From: Pelomonas cellulosilytica
GTDB lineage: Bacteria; Pseudomonadota; Gammaproteobacteria; Burkholderiales; Burkholderiaceae_C
Length of the DNA: 64,000 nucleotides
NCBI RefSeq assembly: GCF_021353265.1
Contig: NZ_JAJTWU010000003.1
Coordinates: 682,001-746,000, forward strand
Direction of reading: 5' to 3'
Below the pieces are notes generated by a model, which did not search any database, was not told where the DNA came from, and worked only from the letters and a program-made list of their open reading frames with translations. Shown piece after piece: positions 26,757-35,146 of the stretch (position 1 is its first letter; each line of letters starts with the position of its first letter). A program made the translations under genes and the position numbers.

Positions 26757-26783
26757 GTCGCCTCCCCGGCCAGTGCGGAGGCG

Positions 26784-26890
26784 ATGTGGTCAAAGGTCTT
26801 GCCAGGTCTGGAACTGCTGACGCCATGGCCTGCGGGCCAAGTGTGTTGACGTCAGCCTCTTCGGACGAAGAGCGGCTACTCCCCAGTGAC
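26784..26890 (-). ncRNA. yybP-ykoY (Mn2+) riboswitch
   Basis: The minus strand between the two ends reads CACTGGGGAGTAGCCGC, then a P1-distal hairpin, GACGTCAACACACTTGGCC, and GGCAAGACCTTTGACC. GGGGAGUAGC, the CAACA-x-ACUUGG loop and GCAAGACCUUUG are the hallmark conserved segments of the yybP-ykoY class. It is followed by a GCCTCC/GGAGGC stem (about 26761-26783) at the edge of the exporter start, which could be the expression platform hiding the ribosome site. Mn2+ binding is expected to open it. Confidence 0.9.
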
Positions 26891-27205
26891 GGCAACATTA
26901 TCGCGCGCCCCCGGAGTCAGCGACGCTCGCTCTGGGCAAATTCCAGCTGACGATCTACAGCCAGAAAATGGCCACGGCCCATGCATACGCCTCCATGGGC
27001 GACATACACCTGCCCAGCTGCGGTCGGGTGCTGCGACAGCGGCCATGGACCGCGTCGTTAGGGAAGCGGCGCCAACCAGCCAGGCGGTGACTTCTGCCCC
27101 GACCCTCACCACGGGTAATATGAGCCGAGGGCTTCGGTCTGCGCTGCCGTCCGCTCCCCAGTCCCCCCCACCCGCCCGCCCAGGGCTACTCTCGCTGAGG
27201 ACAGT
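26891..27205. other. Gap between riboswitch and stressosome operon
   Basis: 315 bases. One plus-strand frame from about 26935 is briefly protein-like (KFQLTIYSQKMATAHAYASM) but has no start and no family I know. The rsbR ribosome site (TGAGGA) is at its right end. Confidence 0.35.
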
Positions 27206-28069
27206 ATGAACAAGCCCATGGCAGCGGTCGGCGCGCTACTGGACGAATCCCGTGACCAGGTCCTCGCCGAGTGGCAGACGGAAATTGCTGCCCACGAGGG
27301 CAGTCGGTCCAGCACCGCCGATCCCCGCGAGACCGCTGGACTGCTAGACGCCCTGGCCACGGGCGTGCGCAGCGGCAGCGCGGCCGATGAGTTCGACACT
27401 GGCGCGGCATGGATGGCCCTGCGCGCGAACCTCGAAGCCCTGTCGAAATCGCGTGCGGCCCAAGGCTTCACCGCGGCCGACACCAGCCGCCTGGTGCTGG
27501 CGCTCAAGCGGGCGCTGTTCGCCGGCCTGCAGCGCCGCCACGCCGGTGATACGGCCACCTTGCTGGACCTGACGTGGGAGATCTCCACACTGGTCGACAA
27601 GATGGCGCAGTTCACGGTGACGACCTACCAACGCACCCGCGAAGAGATCATCGTCCGCCAGCAGCAGGAGCTGCTGGAGCTGTCCACCCCAGTCGTCAAG
27701 CTGTGGGACGGCGTGCTCGCCGTGCCGATGATCGGCACCCTCGACAGCGTCCGGACGCAGCTCGTCATGGAGGCGCTGCTGCAGCGTATCGTCGAGACTG
27801 AATCCGAGCTGGCCATCATCGATATCACCGGGGTTCCGACGGTCGACACGCTGGTCGCGCAGCACCTGCTGAAGACCGTCACCGCCATCCGCCTGATGGG
27901 CGCGGACTGCATCATCAGCGGCATCCGCCCACAGATCGCCCAGACGATCGTGCACCTCGGCATCGACCTCCAAGGCATCACGACGAAGGCGACGCTGGCC
28001 GACGCGCTGGCGCTCGCGCTCAAGCGCGCTGGGTTCGTCGTCTCACGCGGCAAAGTCACCGCACCCTGA
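27206..28069 (+). CDS. rsbR: Stressosome co-antagonist RsbR
   Basis: 287 residues. N-terminal helical RsbR_N-type sensor domain (about 10-155), a linker (REEIIVRQQQELLELSTPVVKLWDGVL, here quoted in part), and a C-terminal STAS domain (about 170-280). Both kinase-target threonines of B. subtilis RsbR paralogues have counterparts: the one in TVDTLVAQHLL (T171-like) and the one in IAQTIVHLGIDL (T205-like). With RsbS it builds the 1.8-MDa stressosome that holds RsbT. First gene of a tight operon: rsbS follows after one base. The sensor domain does not show a haem or flavin motif that I can read. Confidence 0.95.
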   Translation: MNKPMAAVGALLDESRDQVLAEWQTEIAAHEGSRSSTADPRETAGLLDALATGVRSGSAADEFDTGAAWMALRANLEALSKSRAAQGFTAADTSRLVLALKRALFAGLQRRHAGDTATLLDLTWEISTLVDKMAQFTVTTYQRTREEIIVRQQQELLELSTPVVKLWDGVLAVPMIGTLDSVRTQLVMEALLQRIVETESELAIIDITGVPTVDTLVAQHLLKTVTAIRLMGADCIISGIRPQIAQTIVHLGIDLQGITTKATLADALALALKRAGFVVSRGKVTAP

Positions 28070-28070
28070 C

Positions 28071-28454
28071 ATGCAGCGCATCCCGATCCTCCAGATGGGC
28101 AGCTGCCTGCTGGTCACCATCCAGGTCGACCTGCAGGACCAGACCGCGCTGGCACTGCAGGACGACCTGGCTGCCAAGATCGAACGCAGCGGCGCCCGCG
28201 GCGTGCTGATCGACATCTCCGCCCTCGAAATCGTCGACTCCTTCATCGGCCGCATGCTGGCCAGCATTTCCGGGATTGCCCGCGTGCTGGACGCCATGAC
28301 CGTCGTCGTGGGCATGCAACCGGCGGTGGCCATCACGCTGGTCGAGCTGGGCCTGTCACTGGACGGTGTGCGCACCGCCCTCAACGTCGAGCGCGGCATG
28401 CACCTGCTGCGCGCGGCCCAAGCCGAGGCCGCCACCGATGACGCCGCCGAGTGA
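28071..28454 (+). CDS. rsbS: Stressosome scaffold RsbS (STAS)
   Basis: 127 residues, a single STAS domain (MQRIPILQMGSCLLVTIQVD, GARGVLIDISALEIVDSFIG). The serine in IVDSFIGR is at the place of B. subtilis RsbS S59, the RsbT phosphorylation site that releases RsbT. A short acidic tail (EAATDDAAE) is extra. The start lies one base after rsbR, and rsbT begins inside its last codons. Confidence 0.95.
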   Translation: MQRIPILQMGSCLLVTIQVDLQDQTALALQDDLAAKIERSGARGVLIDISALEIVDSFIGRMLASISGIARVLDAMTVVVGMQPAVAITLVELGLSLDGVRTALNVERGMHLLRAAQAEAATDDAAE

Positions 28455-28842
28455 AGGGCACCTGCCGGTCGCCAGCGAGACCGATATCGTGCTGGCACGT
28501 CAGCAAGTCCGCAAGCTCACACAGGAGCTCAAGTTCTCGCTGGTCGACCAGACCAAGATGATCACCGCCGCGAGCGAGCTGGCCCGCAATACGCTCATCT
28601 ACGGAGGCGGGGGCGCGATGGAGTGGTCGCTGGTGCACAACGGCGTGCGCTCCGGGCTGCGGCTGTCGTTCGTCGACCAGGGCCCGGGCATCCCCGACCT
28701 CGACCTCGCGTTGAAGGACGGCTGGACCTCCGGCGGCGGCCTTGGCATGGGCCTGTCGGGCAGCAAGCGCCTCGTCAACGAGTTCGAAATCGATACTGCG
28801 GTCGGACGCGGTACGCGCGTGACCATCACACGCTGGAAGTGA
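28438..28842 (+). CDS. rsbT: Stressosome switch kinase RsbT
   Basis: 134 residues from the ATG at 28438, overlapping rsbS by 17 bases. HATPase_c/GHKL kinase with N box ASELARNTLIYGGGG, G1 DQGPGIPDLDLALKDGWTSG and G2 GLGMGLSGSKRLVNEF, all near-canonical RsbT. It phosphorylates RsbR and RsbS and, once released, activates a downstream partner. In Firmicutes that partner is the phosphatase RsbU; no RsbU or sigma-B is in this window, so here the output is more likely through the adjacent kinases. Confidence 0.95.
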   Translation: MTPPSEGHLPVASETDIVLARQQVRKLTQELKFSLVDQTKMITAASELARNTLIYGGGGAMEWSLVHNGVRSGLRLSFVDQGPGIPDLDLALKDGWTSGGGLGMGLSGSKRLVNEFEIDTAVGRGTRVTITRWK

Positions 28843-28846
28843 ACCC

Positions 28847-29830
28847 GTGACACCGCATCAACGCTTCGCCGTCGAAGAGGCGAGCCAAGTGGGCGAAGCC
28901 CGCCGTGCAGCGAAGGCGATGGCGCAAGACAACGGATTCGACGAGGTGGCCGCCGGCAGGCTGGCGCTGGCCGTGACTGAATTGGGCACCAACCTCGTCC
29001 GCCATGCGCGCGAGGGCGCGATGTTGTTCGGCCGGGGCGCGCAGGGCGAGATCGACGTGGTGGCCTGGGACCGCGGCCCCGGCATGGACCTGGCGCGCTG
29101 CGAACGTGACGGTTTCTCGACCGCGGGGTCCGCCGGGCAAGGGCTGGGCGCCGCGCGGCGCGCGGTCGACCGCTTTTCGGCCTACTCGCTACCGGGCCGC
29201 GGCACCGTCATCGCAGCGCGTATCCGCGGCGCGGCGCCGAAAGAGGATGCCAGCCGCTTCGACGTGGCAGCCCTCGGCCTGCCAGCGCCTGGGGAGCGCG
29301 TCTCCGGGGATAGCTGGGGCGAGCGCCGTGATGGCAATCAACTTCTATTGCTGCTGGCCGACGGTCTGGGCCATGGCGTCGACGCCGCCGTGGCGGCCGA
29401 CACCGCGATCGCCAGCCTGGCCGAGACGCGCACCAACAGTCCGGCTGAACTGCTGCAGCGCGCCCACGAGTCGATGCGCCACACCCGGGGAGCCGCCGCC
29501 GCGCTGGTGCACTGCGATGCCGACGGTCTGCGCTTCGCCGGGGCGGGCAACATCTGCGCGCGCCTGATCTCCGGCGTGCAGGACCGCAGCCTCATGTCAC
29601 AGCACGGCACGCTAGGCGTGCAGATACGCCGGTTGCAGGACATGCGCTACGACTGGCCGGCGCATGCGATTCTCGTGCTCCATTCGGACGGCATCGTCAC
29701 GCGCTGGACGATCGACGACGCGCCGGGCCTGCTGCAGTGCGACCCGGCTGTCATCGCCGGCTGGATATTGCGTGATCATTGCCGCGGGCGTGACGACGCA
29801 ACGGTCGTCGTCGTCAAACGACGCCCTTGA
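28847..29830 (+). CDS. Fusion of a GHKL ATPase domain with an RsbX-like PP2C phosphatase
   Basis: 327 residues, GTG start at 28847, 4 bases after rsbT. Residues 1-130 are a HATPase_c anti-sigma-type domain (AVTELGTNLVRHAREGAML, DRGPGMDLARC, GQGLGAARRAVDRFS). Residues about 135-327 are a SpoIIE/PP2C phosphatase with metal-site motifs GERVSGDSWGE, LADGLGHGVDAAVAA, HSDGIVTRW and RDDATVVVVKR. In Bacillus, RsbX (the bare phosphatase) resets the stressosome by dephosphorylating RsbR/RsbS. The fused ATPase module may dock on, or act like, RsbT. Confidence 0.92.
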   Translation: MTPHQRFAVEEASQVGEARRAAKAMAQDNGFDEVAAGRLALAVTELGTNLVRHAREGAMLFGRGAQGEIDVVAWDRGPGMDLARCERDGFSTAGSAGQGLGAARRAVDRFSAYSLPGRGTVIAARIRGAAPKEDASRFDVAALGLPAPGERVSGDSWGERRDGNQLLLLLADGLGHGVDAAVAADTAIASLAETRTNSPAELLQRAHESMRHTRGAAAALVHCDADGLRFAGAGNICARLISGVQDRSLMSQHGTLGVQIRRLQDMRYDWPAHAILVLHSDGIVTRWTIDDAPGLLQCDPAVIAGWILRDHCRGRDDATVVVVKRRP

Positions 29831-29846
29831 GGAGTTGTCTTCCGCC

Positions 29847-30695
29847 ATGAGCAGCACGCTTCAACAGGAACTGGCCGACGCGCGCACCCAGCTCGCCGCC
29901 CTGCAGGCCGAGCTGGATGAGACCAACCGGGGCGTGCTGGCCCTCTACGCCGAGCTCGACACGCAGGCCCAGCAACTGCGCCAGGCCACCGAACTCAAGA
30001 GCCGCTTCCTGGCCTACATGAGCCACGAGTTCCGCACCCCGATCTCTTCCATCCGCAGCCTCACGCGGCTGCTGCTGGACCGTGTGGATGGGCCGCTCAC
30101 CGTCGAGCAGGAAAAGCAGATCAACTTCATCCGCACCACCTCGGAGGAGTTCGCCGAGATGGTCAACGACCTGCTCGACCTGGCCAAGGTGGAGGCCGGC
30201 CGCATCGACATCTCCCCGGCCTGGTTTGATCTCGTCGACCTGTTCGCCGCGCTGCGCGGCATGTTCAAGCCGGTGCTCGTCAACCCGGAAGTGCAGCTGA
30301 TCTTCGAAGACCCTCAGGGTGCCGCGCCGCTCTACACGGACGACGCCAAGCTCTCGCAGATCCTGCGCAACTTCATCTCCAATGCGCTCAAGTTCACGCA
30401 GCGCGGCGAGGTGAGGGTGACAGCCGTGCGAGGTGACGATGACACCATGACGTTCTCCGTCGCCGACACCGGCATCGGCATCGCGCCGGAGTTCCATGAA
30501 GCCATCTTCCAGGACTTCACGCAGGTGAACTCGCCCATCCAGAAGCGCCTGCGTGGCACGGGGCTTGGCTTGTCGCTAAGCCGGCGCCTGGCCGAACTGC
30601 TGGGGGGCCACGTTGCATTGGAGAGCAGCATCGGGATGGGCTCCACGTTCTCCGTCACTGTGCCGCTGCGGCTGCGCGCGCAGGAGCCTTCATGA
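29847..30695 (+). CDS. Cytosolic histidine kinase of the stressosome operon
   Basis: 282 residues from the ATG at 29847, GAGGAG about 12 bases upstream. A coiled coil at the N-terminus (residues 1-50, QQELADARTQLAALQAELDE) replaces a sensor domain, followed by HisKA (FLAYMSHEFRTPISSIRSL, phospho-acceptor His) and HATPase_c (N box [34 protein letters not shown]). Lack of any own sensor, plus place in the operon, suggests it is switched by RsbT or another stressosome output. The stop overlaps the next start by 4 bases. Confidence 0.93.
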   Translation: MSSTLQQELADARTQLAALQAELDETNRGVLALYAELDTQAQQLRQATELKSRFLAYMSHEFRTPISSIRSLTRLLLDRVDGPLTVEQEKQINFIRTTSEEFAEMVNDLLDLAKVEAGRIDISPAWFDLVDLFAALRGMFKPVLVNPEVQLIFEDPQGAAPLYTDDAKLSQILRNFISNALKFTQRGEVRVTAVRGDDDTMTFSVADTGIGIAPEFHEAIFQDFTQVNSPIQKRLRGTGLGLSLSRRLAELLGGHVALESSIGMGSTFSVTVPLRLRAQEPS

Positions 30696-32683
30696 CCGAC
30701 CTGGACGCCCTCGACGGCGGCCAGCGCAGCGTGGACCGCTCGCGCCACCGGTTACTCATCGTCAACGACGACCCGGTCGGCCGCTACACCACAGTACGCC
30801 AGCTCGGCGCCGCCGGCTTCCCTACGTTGGAGGCGGCCACCGGCGCCGAGGCGCTGATGCTGGCCGACGGGGCACTCGGTGCGATCGTGCTGGACATCCA
30901 CTTGCCCGACATCGATGGCTTCGAAGTGTGCCGCCGGCTGCGCGCGCAGCCGGGCACACGCCGCGTACCCATCGTCCACCTCACCGCCGCCTTCCTCAGC
31001 GACGAGGACAAGGTGCGCGGCCTTGATGCCGGCGCCGACGCGTACCTGACCCACCCGGTGGAGCCGGCCGTCCTGGTGTCGACCATCCAGGCGCTGGTGC
31101 GCACCCGCGCCGCAGAAGATGCGATGCGGCGCAGCGAGTCGCGCTTCAGGGCGGTGTATGCGCGAGCGCCGGTGGGCGTGTGTCTGCTGGACAGCGTCAA
31201 CGGTACCGTGCTGGACGCCAACCCCGCCATGCTGGCGCTGCTGCGCCGTGACGCGGGCCAAGTCGTCGGCAGGCCATTGGCCGATTTCGCCACTCCGGAG
31301 CGCCGTGCGCAGGCATCGGCCTTTGGTGCAGCGCTCGCCAGCGCGCAGGACAGCGCCACGCGGGAACTCGCCCTGCAGGACCCCGACGGCAACGAGATAC
31401 CGCTGGAATGGTCGACCGTGCCGGACATCGAGCCACGCGTTTGCCTCGCGATGGCCGTCGATCTTCGGCCCCGCATCGAGCTGGCCCGCCAGCGCGAGTC
31501 GCTGCTGGATCGCGAACGGGACGCGCGCAGCGAGGCTGAGCGCATCAGCCGCATGAAGGATGAGCTGATCGCCGTGCTGTCGCACGAGCTGCGGACGCCA
31601 CTGAACGCCATCATGGGCTGGGCGCATGTGCTGCAGAAGCGCCCAACGCCCGACATGCTGGAGCGCGCCGCAGCGGCCATTGACCGCAACGTCACCGTGC
31701 AGGCGCGCATGATCTCGGACATCCTAGACATGTCCCGGATGAACATCGGCAAACTGCCGCTGGCACTCGAACCCGTGGACCTGCGCGAGCTCATCGACGC
31801 GACGGTTAACGCGGTGCAGGCGACCTTCAACGAGCGCAACCAACGACTGAAGCTGGAGCTCGACGCCATTGACCAACCGCTGCACGCCGATGGCTCTCGC
31901 ATCCAGCAGGTGCTGTGGAACCTGCTTGGCAACGCGGCCAAGTTCTCACCCGCCGGCAGTGAGATCACGCTGCGCACGCGCGACGTTGGCGGGGGGGTCG
32001 CCATCGCTGTCATCGATCAGGGCCAGGGCATCAGCGCGGAGTTTCTGCCACACGTTTTCGAGAGGTTCACCCAGAGCGATGTGGCCAGCAACCGCAGGCA
32101 CGGTGGCCTCGGGCTGGGGCTCTCTATCGTGAAGCACATCGTCGAATTGCACGGAGGCCGCGTCAGCGCACATAGCCAAGGGACGGACCGTGGCGCCACC
32201 TTCGAAGTCTGGCTACCGCTTCAGGCGGGTAGCGTGGCGAGCGACCCGGCGTCGCCTGTGCCACCGGTAGAACGAGAGTCTGACTCTCACGCCAAGTCGT
32301 TGCAGAACCGGCGAGTGCTCGTCGTGGACGACGACCGCGATGCTGGCGCGATGCTCCGTCTAGTGCTGGGCGAGAAGGGTGCGCATGCCGTGGTCGTCAC
32401 CAGTGTGGACGACGCGCTGGCTGCGGTCGCGCAGCAATCCTTCGACGTGTTGATCAGCGACATCGGCATGCCCGGCAAGGACGGCTATGCGCTGATGCGC
32501 GAGCTCCGTGCCCATGCCGTACGCGCACGTCACGGTCAACCACTGAAGGCGATCGCCCTGACAGCGTTCGGACGTCCCGAAGACCGCCACCAATCGCTGG
32601 AAGCTGGCTTCGACGAGCATTTCGCGAAGCCGCTGCGCCCCCATCTACTGTTGCAGGCGCTGGAACGGCTGCTGGCCGAGTGA
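30692..32683 (+). CDS. Hybrid kinase REC-PAS-HisKA-HATPase-REC, end of stressosome operon
   Basis: 663 residues. N-terminal receiver (about 18-140, AIVLDIHLPDIDG), PAS (about 150-265, FRAVYARAPVGVCLLDS), HisKA (IAVLSHELRTPLNAIMGWAH), HATPase_c (LLGNAAKFSPAG, GGLGLGLSIVKHIVELHGG) and a C-terminal receiver (about 540-655, FDVLISDIGMPGKDGYALM). The N-terminal receiver can take phosphate from the upstream kinase. It has no DNA-binding output, so the final effector lies elsewhere. Same arrangement class as the RST modules with two-component genes described in several proteobacteria. Confidence 0.93.
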   Translation: MTDLDALDGGQRSVDRSRHRLLIVNDDPVGRYTTVRQLGAAGFPTLEAATGAEALMLADGALGAIVLDIHLPDIDGFEVCRRLRAQPGTRRVPIVHLTAAFLSDEDKVRGLDAGADAYLTHPVEPAVLVSTIQALVRTRAAEDAMRRSESRFRAVYARAPVGVCLLDSVNGTVLDANPAMLALLRRDAGQVVGRPLADFATPERRAQASAFGAALASAQDSATRELALQDPDGNEIPLEWSTVPDIEPRVCLAMAVDLRPRIELARQRESLLDRERDARSEAERISRMKDELIAVLSHELRTPLNAIMGWAHVLQKRPTPDMLERAAAAIDRNVTVQARMISDILDMSRMNIGKLPLALEPVDLRELIDATVNAVQATFNERNQRLKLELDAIDQPLHADGSRIQQVLWNLLGNAAKFSPAGSEITLRTRDVGGGVAIAVIDQGQGISAEFLPHVFERFTQSDVASNRRHGGLGLGLSIVKHIVELHGGRVSAHSQGTDRGATFEVWLPLQAGSVASDPASPVPPVERESDSHAKSLQNRRVLVVDDDRDAGAMLRLVLGEKGAHAVVVTSVDDALAAVAQQSFDVLISDIGMPGKDGYALMRELRAHAVRARHGQPLKAIALTAFGRPEDRHQSLEAGFDEHFAKPLRPHLLLQALERLLAE

Positions 32684-32739
32684 CGTAGTGACGATTCGGC
32701 GCTGTGCCCCGCACGTCGCAAGTCACTATTGCCTGGATC

Positions 32740-33057
32740 CGTGGGCTCACCTCTGAAGGCGCTCACACTGCTGGTGCTGGCTGACCAGCGACATCGCCCG
32801 CAGCTACCTGGGCTTGCTGGTGGGGGCAAGAGCGACTTCGATGCCATCGAGAACCTGCGTGGCGACAAGTTCTTCTTGCAGGCTGGGGCATCGGACTGCT
32901 GCCACCGAGCCCGACGCTGCGCCAGCGCATGGATGCGCACGCCGTGCCGCTGGCCGAGCGGGTGATGTCCATGACCGAGCGACTGCTCGTGCGTCATGCG
33001 CCCGACTACGGCGTGCTGTCGTGCCGCTGTCTGCCGCTTGATATCGACGTTAGGTGA
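32740..33057 (+). pseudogene. IS1380-family transposase relic
   Basis: Pieces in shifting frames read SDIARSYLGLLVGG, GKSDFDAIENLRGDKFFLQA and IGLLPPSPTLRQRMDAHA then ERLLVRHAPDYGVL and CLPLDIDV. Order and spacing match the N-terminal part of IS1380-type transposases (GRSYLGLLxQGKSDFEAIE, SSPTLRQRxDAHA, LPLDIDxF). At least two frameshifts, an early stop after LPLDIDVR and no DDE catalytic core, so it is inert. It marks the left edge of the accessory island that runs to the tRNA-Gly gene. Confidence 0.8.
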
Positions 33058-33131
33058 CCCCCACCTGAGGAGGTTACCAGGCGGTCTGGGCAACCGTCGA
33101 CGCATCACCGAATCCGGGTAGGCTAAGCGTT

Positions 33132-33383
33132 GTGAAAACCAGCCAGGCCGTCCGCACGATGTTGGCACGCGTTCCCGCCCCATGGGGAGCTGCGCTAGGC
33201 ATTTGCGCCTTCGTTGCAGCCGGTCTCTTGATCGCACGGCTTTCGCCTCCGCTGCGAGACTCAGAAACGGAGTCCAGGGAGTGCGCAAAGCAATGTGCGC
33301 CCCGACTAGGCCAACTCGCGAGGGACATGGACTACCCGATGTCAGCAAAAGGGCAGTACAGGCTGGTCTGCAAGTGTCAGTGA
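33132..33383 (+). CDS. Small Cys-rich single-membrane-span protein
   Basis: 83 residues from the GTG at 33132. One hydrophobic segment (about 18-37, WGAALGICAFVAAGLLIARL) and a C-terminal part with four Cys in two pairs (ECAKQC and VCKCQ) separated by a YPMSAKGQYR segment. The positions suggest an N-in anchor with a periplasmic disulfide-bonded domain. I do not recognise a named family; the Cys pattern and coherent composition argue that it is a real gene. No clear ribosome site. Confidence 0.5.
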   Translation: MKTSQAVRTMLARVPAPWGAALGICAFVAAGLLIARLSPPLRDSETESRECAKQCAPRLGQLARDMDYPMSAKGQYRLVCKCQ

Positions 33384-33444
33384 ACCAAGAGAACGTCTGC
33401 AAGGGTTGCCTCCGGCCACCTATTGGGAACAATCCGGAGGGCTT

Positions 33445-34296
33445 ATGAAACTCATCATCGCCTTACTGGTGAGCTGGCTGCTCGTCGCGTTCAACACAGC
33501 GCAGGCCGCCGATTTGGATTGCACCCCTTCACCACTGGTCCAGCTCGAGAAGATTGAAGCTCGAGTCATCATCGTGGGCGAGCTTCACGGAACCGAGCAG
33601 ACTCCCGCATTCGTCGGCCAACTGGTGTGCGGACTGCTTAAGTTGGGGCGCCCAGTCGTCCTTGCGCTGGAGCGCGACGGCAGCGAGCAGCTGGCGCTGA
33701 ACCAATACCTCGCGTCGGACGGGCTAGCAACCGACGTTCAGGCATTACTCGCTGGCGGAGCTTGGCGACAGTCGGTCCAGGATGGACGGAACAGCCAAGC
33801 CATGCTTGCGTTGATCGAACAGGTGCGCCGCTGGCATCGCGCTGGGCAGCGCGTAGGTGTGTTGGCGATGCAGATGGACTGGTCGCCCGTCCTGCCCGAG
33901 AGCGAGCTCGGCAAGGAGCCTTGGGCGAAGGCTGACGCTGACTATTTCACGGCCATGAACGACCGTGCCATGGCCGACAAAGTCAGGGGCACCGCCCTCG
34001 CCTACCCTGCATACACGGTAGTGGCACTGGCAGGCAACATGCACACTGCGCTAGGGTCGGCATCACGAGCGATGCAGGTCGCGTCCCCCTCATTCAGTGA
34101 TCTGTTGACACGGCAGATGGCTGTGCACATCGTCGGCGTCGGCAGCCAGGGCGGCAGTGCCTGGAACCTAACGGCCGAGGGAATGGGGGCGAAGACCGTA
34201 ATGCGCGGCCCCCTTTTTAGAAGTGATTCGCGCGTCGACTCCCAAGTCGACCTTGGCCGAATCACTGCTTCCGCTCCCGCGAACATGGGCTCTTAA
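33445..34296 (+). CDS. Secreted ChaN/Tiki-superfamily protein
   Basis: 283 residues from the ATG at 33445, with CCGGAGG just upstream. Signal peptide about 1-22 (LLVSWLLVAFNTAQA). Core motifs of the EreA/ChaN/Tiki-like fold: VIIVGELHGTEQTPAFVGQL near 35-55, VVLALERDGSEQLALNQYL near 75-95, and the late VVALAGNMHTALGS. The GE-x-HG and xGNxH motifs are the conserved metal or haem-binding positions of this superfamily. Biological role is unknown: haem binding (ChaN) and peptidase activity (TIKI) are both precedents. The stop overlaps the convergent gene by 4 bases. Confidence 0.75.
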   Translation: MKLIIALLVSWLLVAFNTAQAADLDCTPSPLVQLEKIEARVIIVGELHGTEQTPAFVGQLVCGLLKLGRPVVLALERDGSEQLALNQYLASDGLATDVQALLAGGAWRQSVQDGRNSQAMLALIEQVRRWHRAGQRVGVLAMQMDWSPVLPESELGKEPWAKADADYFTAMNDRAMADKVRGTALAYPAYTVVALAGNMHTALGSASRAMQVASPSFSDLLTRQMAVHIVGVGSQGGSAWNLTAEGMGAKTVMRGPLFRSDSRVDSQVDLGRITASAPANMGS

Positions 34297-34862
34297 ACCC
34301 CGAAGGCGGCCAAGCTGACCAAAGTCCCGAGCGACAGCACTAGGAAGACGACGCCTGACTGCCATTTTCCGAACGGTGACTGCCGACGCGCCACCACAGC
34401 CGTACCGACGTAGCCACCGACCACGACGACACAGAACACGACCACTAGGGCAAACAGCTTGAGCCCCCCTGTGGTGTGTGTAGCTGCTGCATGCAGCAGG
34501 GCAACGAGTGCAAGACCAAGAACGAAGCACAGAATTCCGCTTGCCAGTTGCGCGAGTCGCCCTTCGACATGCTCAATGAGCCCGGCCAAGCGGTCAAACT
34601 TGAGGCCAACTTCGTGGAGGAGGGTATTCAAGGAGCCGAGTGCCATCAAGCACATGCAAATGACGCCGAACGCAACGAATGGCACGCCATCGGCGAAGAG
34701 GCCATCCGGCAAGGTTTCGTGCGGAGTAATGCCGTGCTGCTTGAGCGTGTGTTGCAGCAAGGTCAACAAGCCTACTGCGGCTCCAAATACGCCGAAGAAT
34801 GCGGCGTCACGGCGAAGTTCATGCCCAAGACGGGCCATGACAGGTTTGATTGCATCGTTCAT
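34293..34862 (-). CDS. Four-helix membrane protein of unknown function
   Basis: 189 residues with hydrophobic segments at about 24-40, 60-78, 105-130 and 135-157, plus a final one at 168-188, so four or five membrane spans; the N-terminus (MNDAIKPVMARLGHELRRD) is cytosolic by the positive-inside rule. Between spans 2 and 3 there is an amphipathic helix (LHEVGLKFDRLAGLIEHVEG). I recognise no family. Convergent with the Tiki-like gene and divergent from the hipBA module, so it is its own transcription unit. Confidence 0.65.
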   Translation of the reverse strand: MNDAIKPVMARLGHELRRDAAFFGVFGAAVGLLTLLQHTLKQHGITPHETLPDGLFADGVPFVAFGVICMCLMALGSLNTLLHEVGLKFDRLAGLIEHVEGRLAQLASGILCFVLGLALVALLHAAATHTTGGLKLFALVVVFCVVVVGGYVGTAVVARRQSPFGKWQSGVVFLVLSLGTLVSLAAFGV

Positions 34863-35070
34863 GTTTTCGAGCGCTGGCGCGGCAGTTCAGGGTTAAGTTG
34901 AGCGGCCTATGGCATGGGCCTCATTTACATATAGCGTTTTGCGACGTCCACTCTGCCAGTTTTAGAAAATTGGCCTGAGAGACGCACCATCTGCACTCAA
35001 CCTACCCGGCCCAAGATGTAAAGAGACGCCGGTCGTAGACATTTTCTTGTTTACCCTCTGCTTGCAGACG

Positions 35071-35145
35071 AAATACCTACGATCGTAGACATTTCTTGCA
35101 CGCCTGGCCTTAAGGCTACAAAATGTCTGCAGCCGCAGACATTTT
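35071..35145 (+). promoter_or_regulatory. Operator pair of the 35-kb hipBA module
   Basis: Two dyads: AAATACCTACGA/TCGTAGACATTT (35071-35094, 10 of 12 matching, with a perfect CTACGATCGTAG core) and AAAATGTCTGC-N4-GCAGACATTTT (35120-35145, perfect 11-base arms). A further half-site CGTAGACATTTT is at 35034-35045. The shared half-site is TAGACATTT or CAGACATTT. The second dyad ends one base before the ATG at 35147, so a bound repressor would cover the start. Confidence 0.7.
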
Positions 35146-35146
35146 T

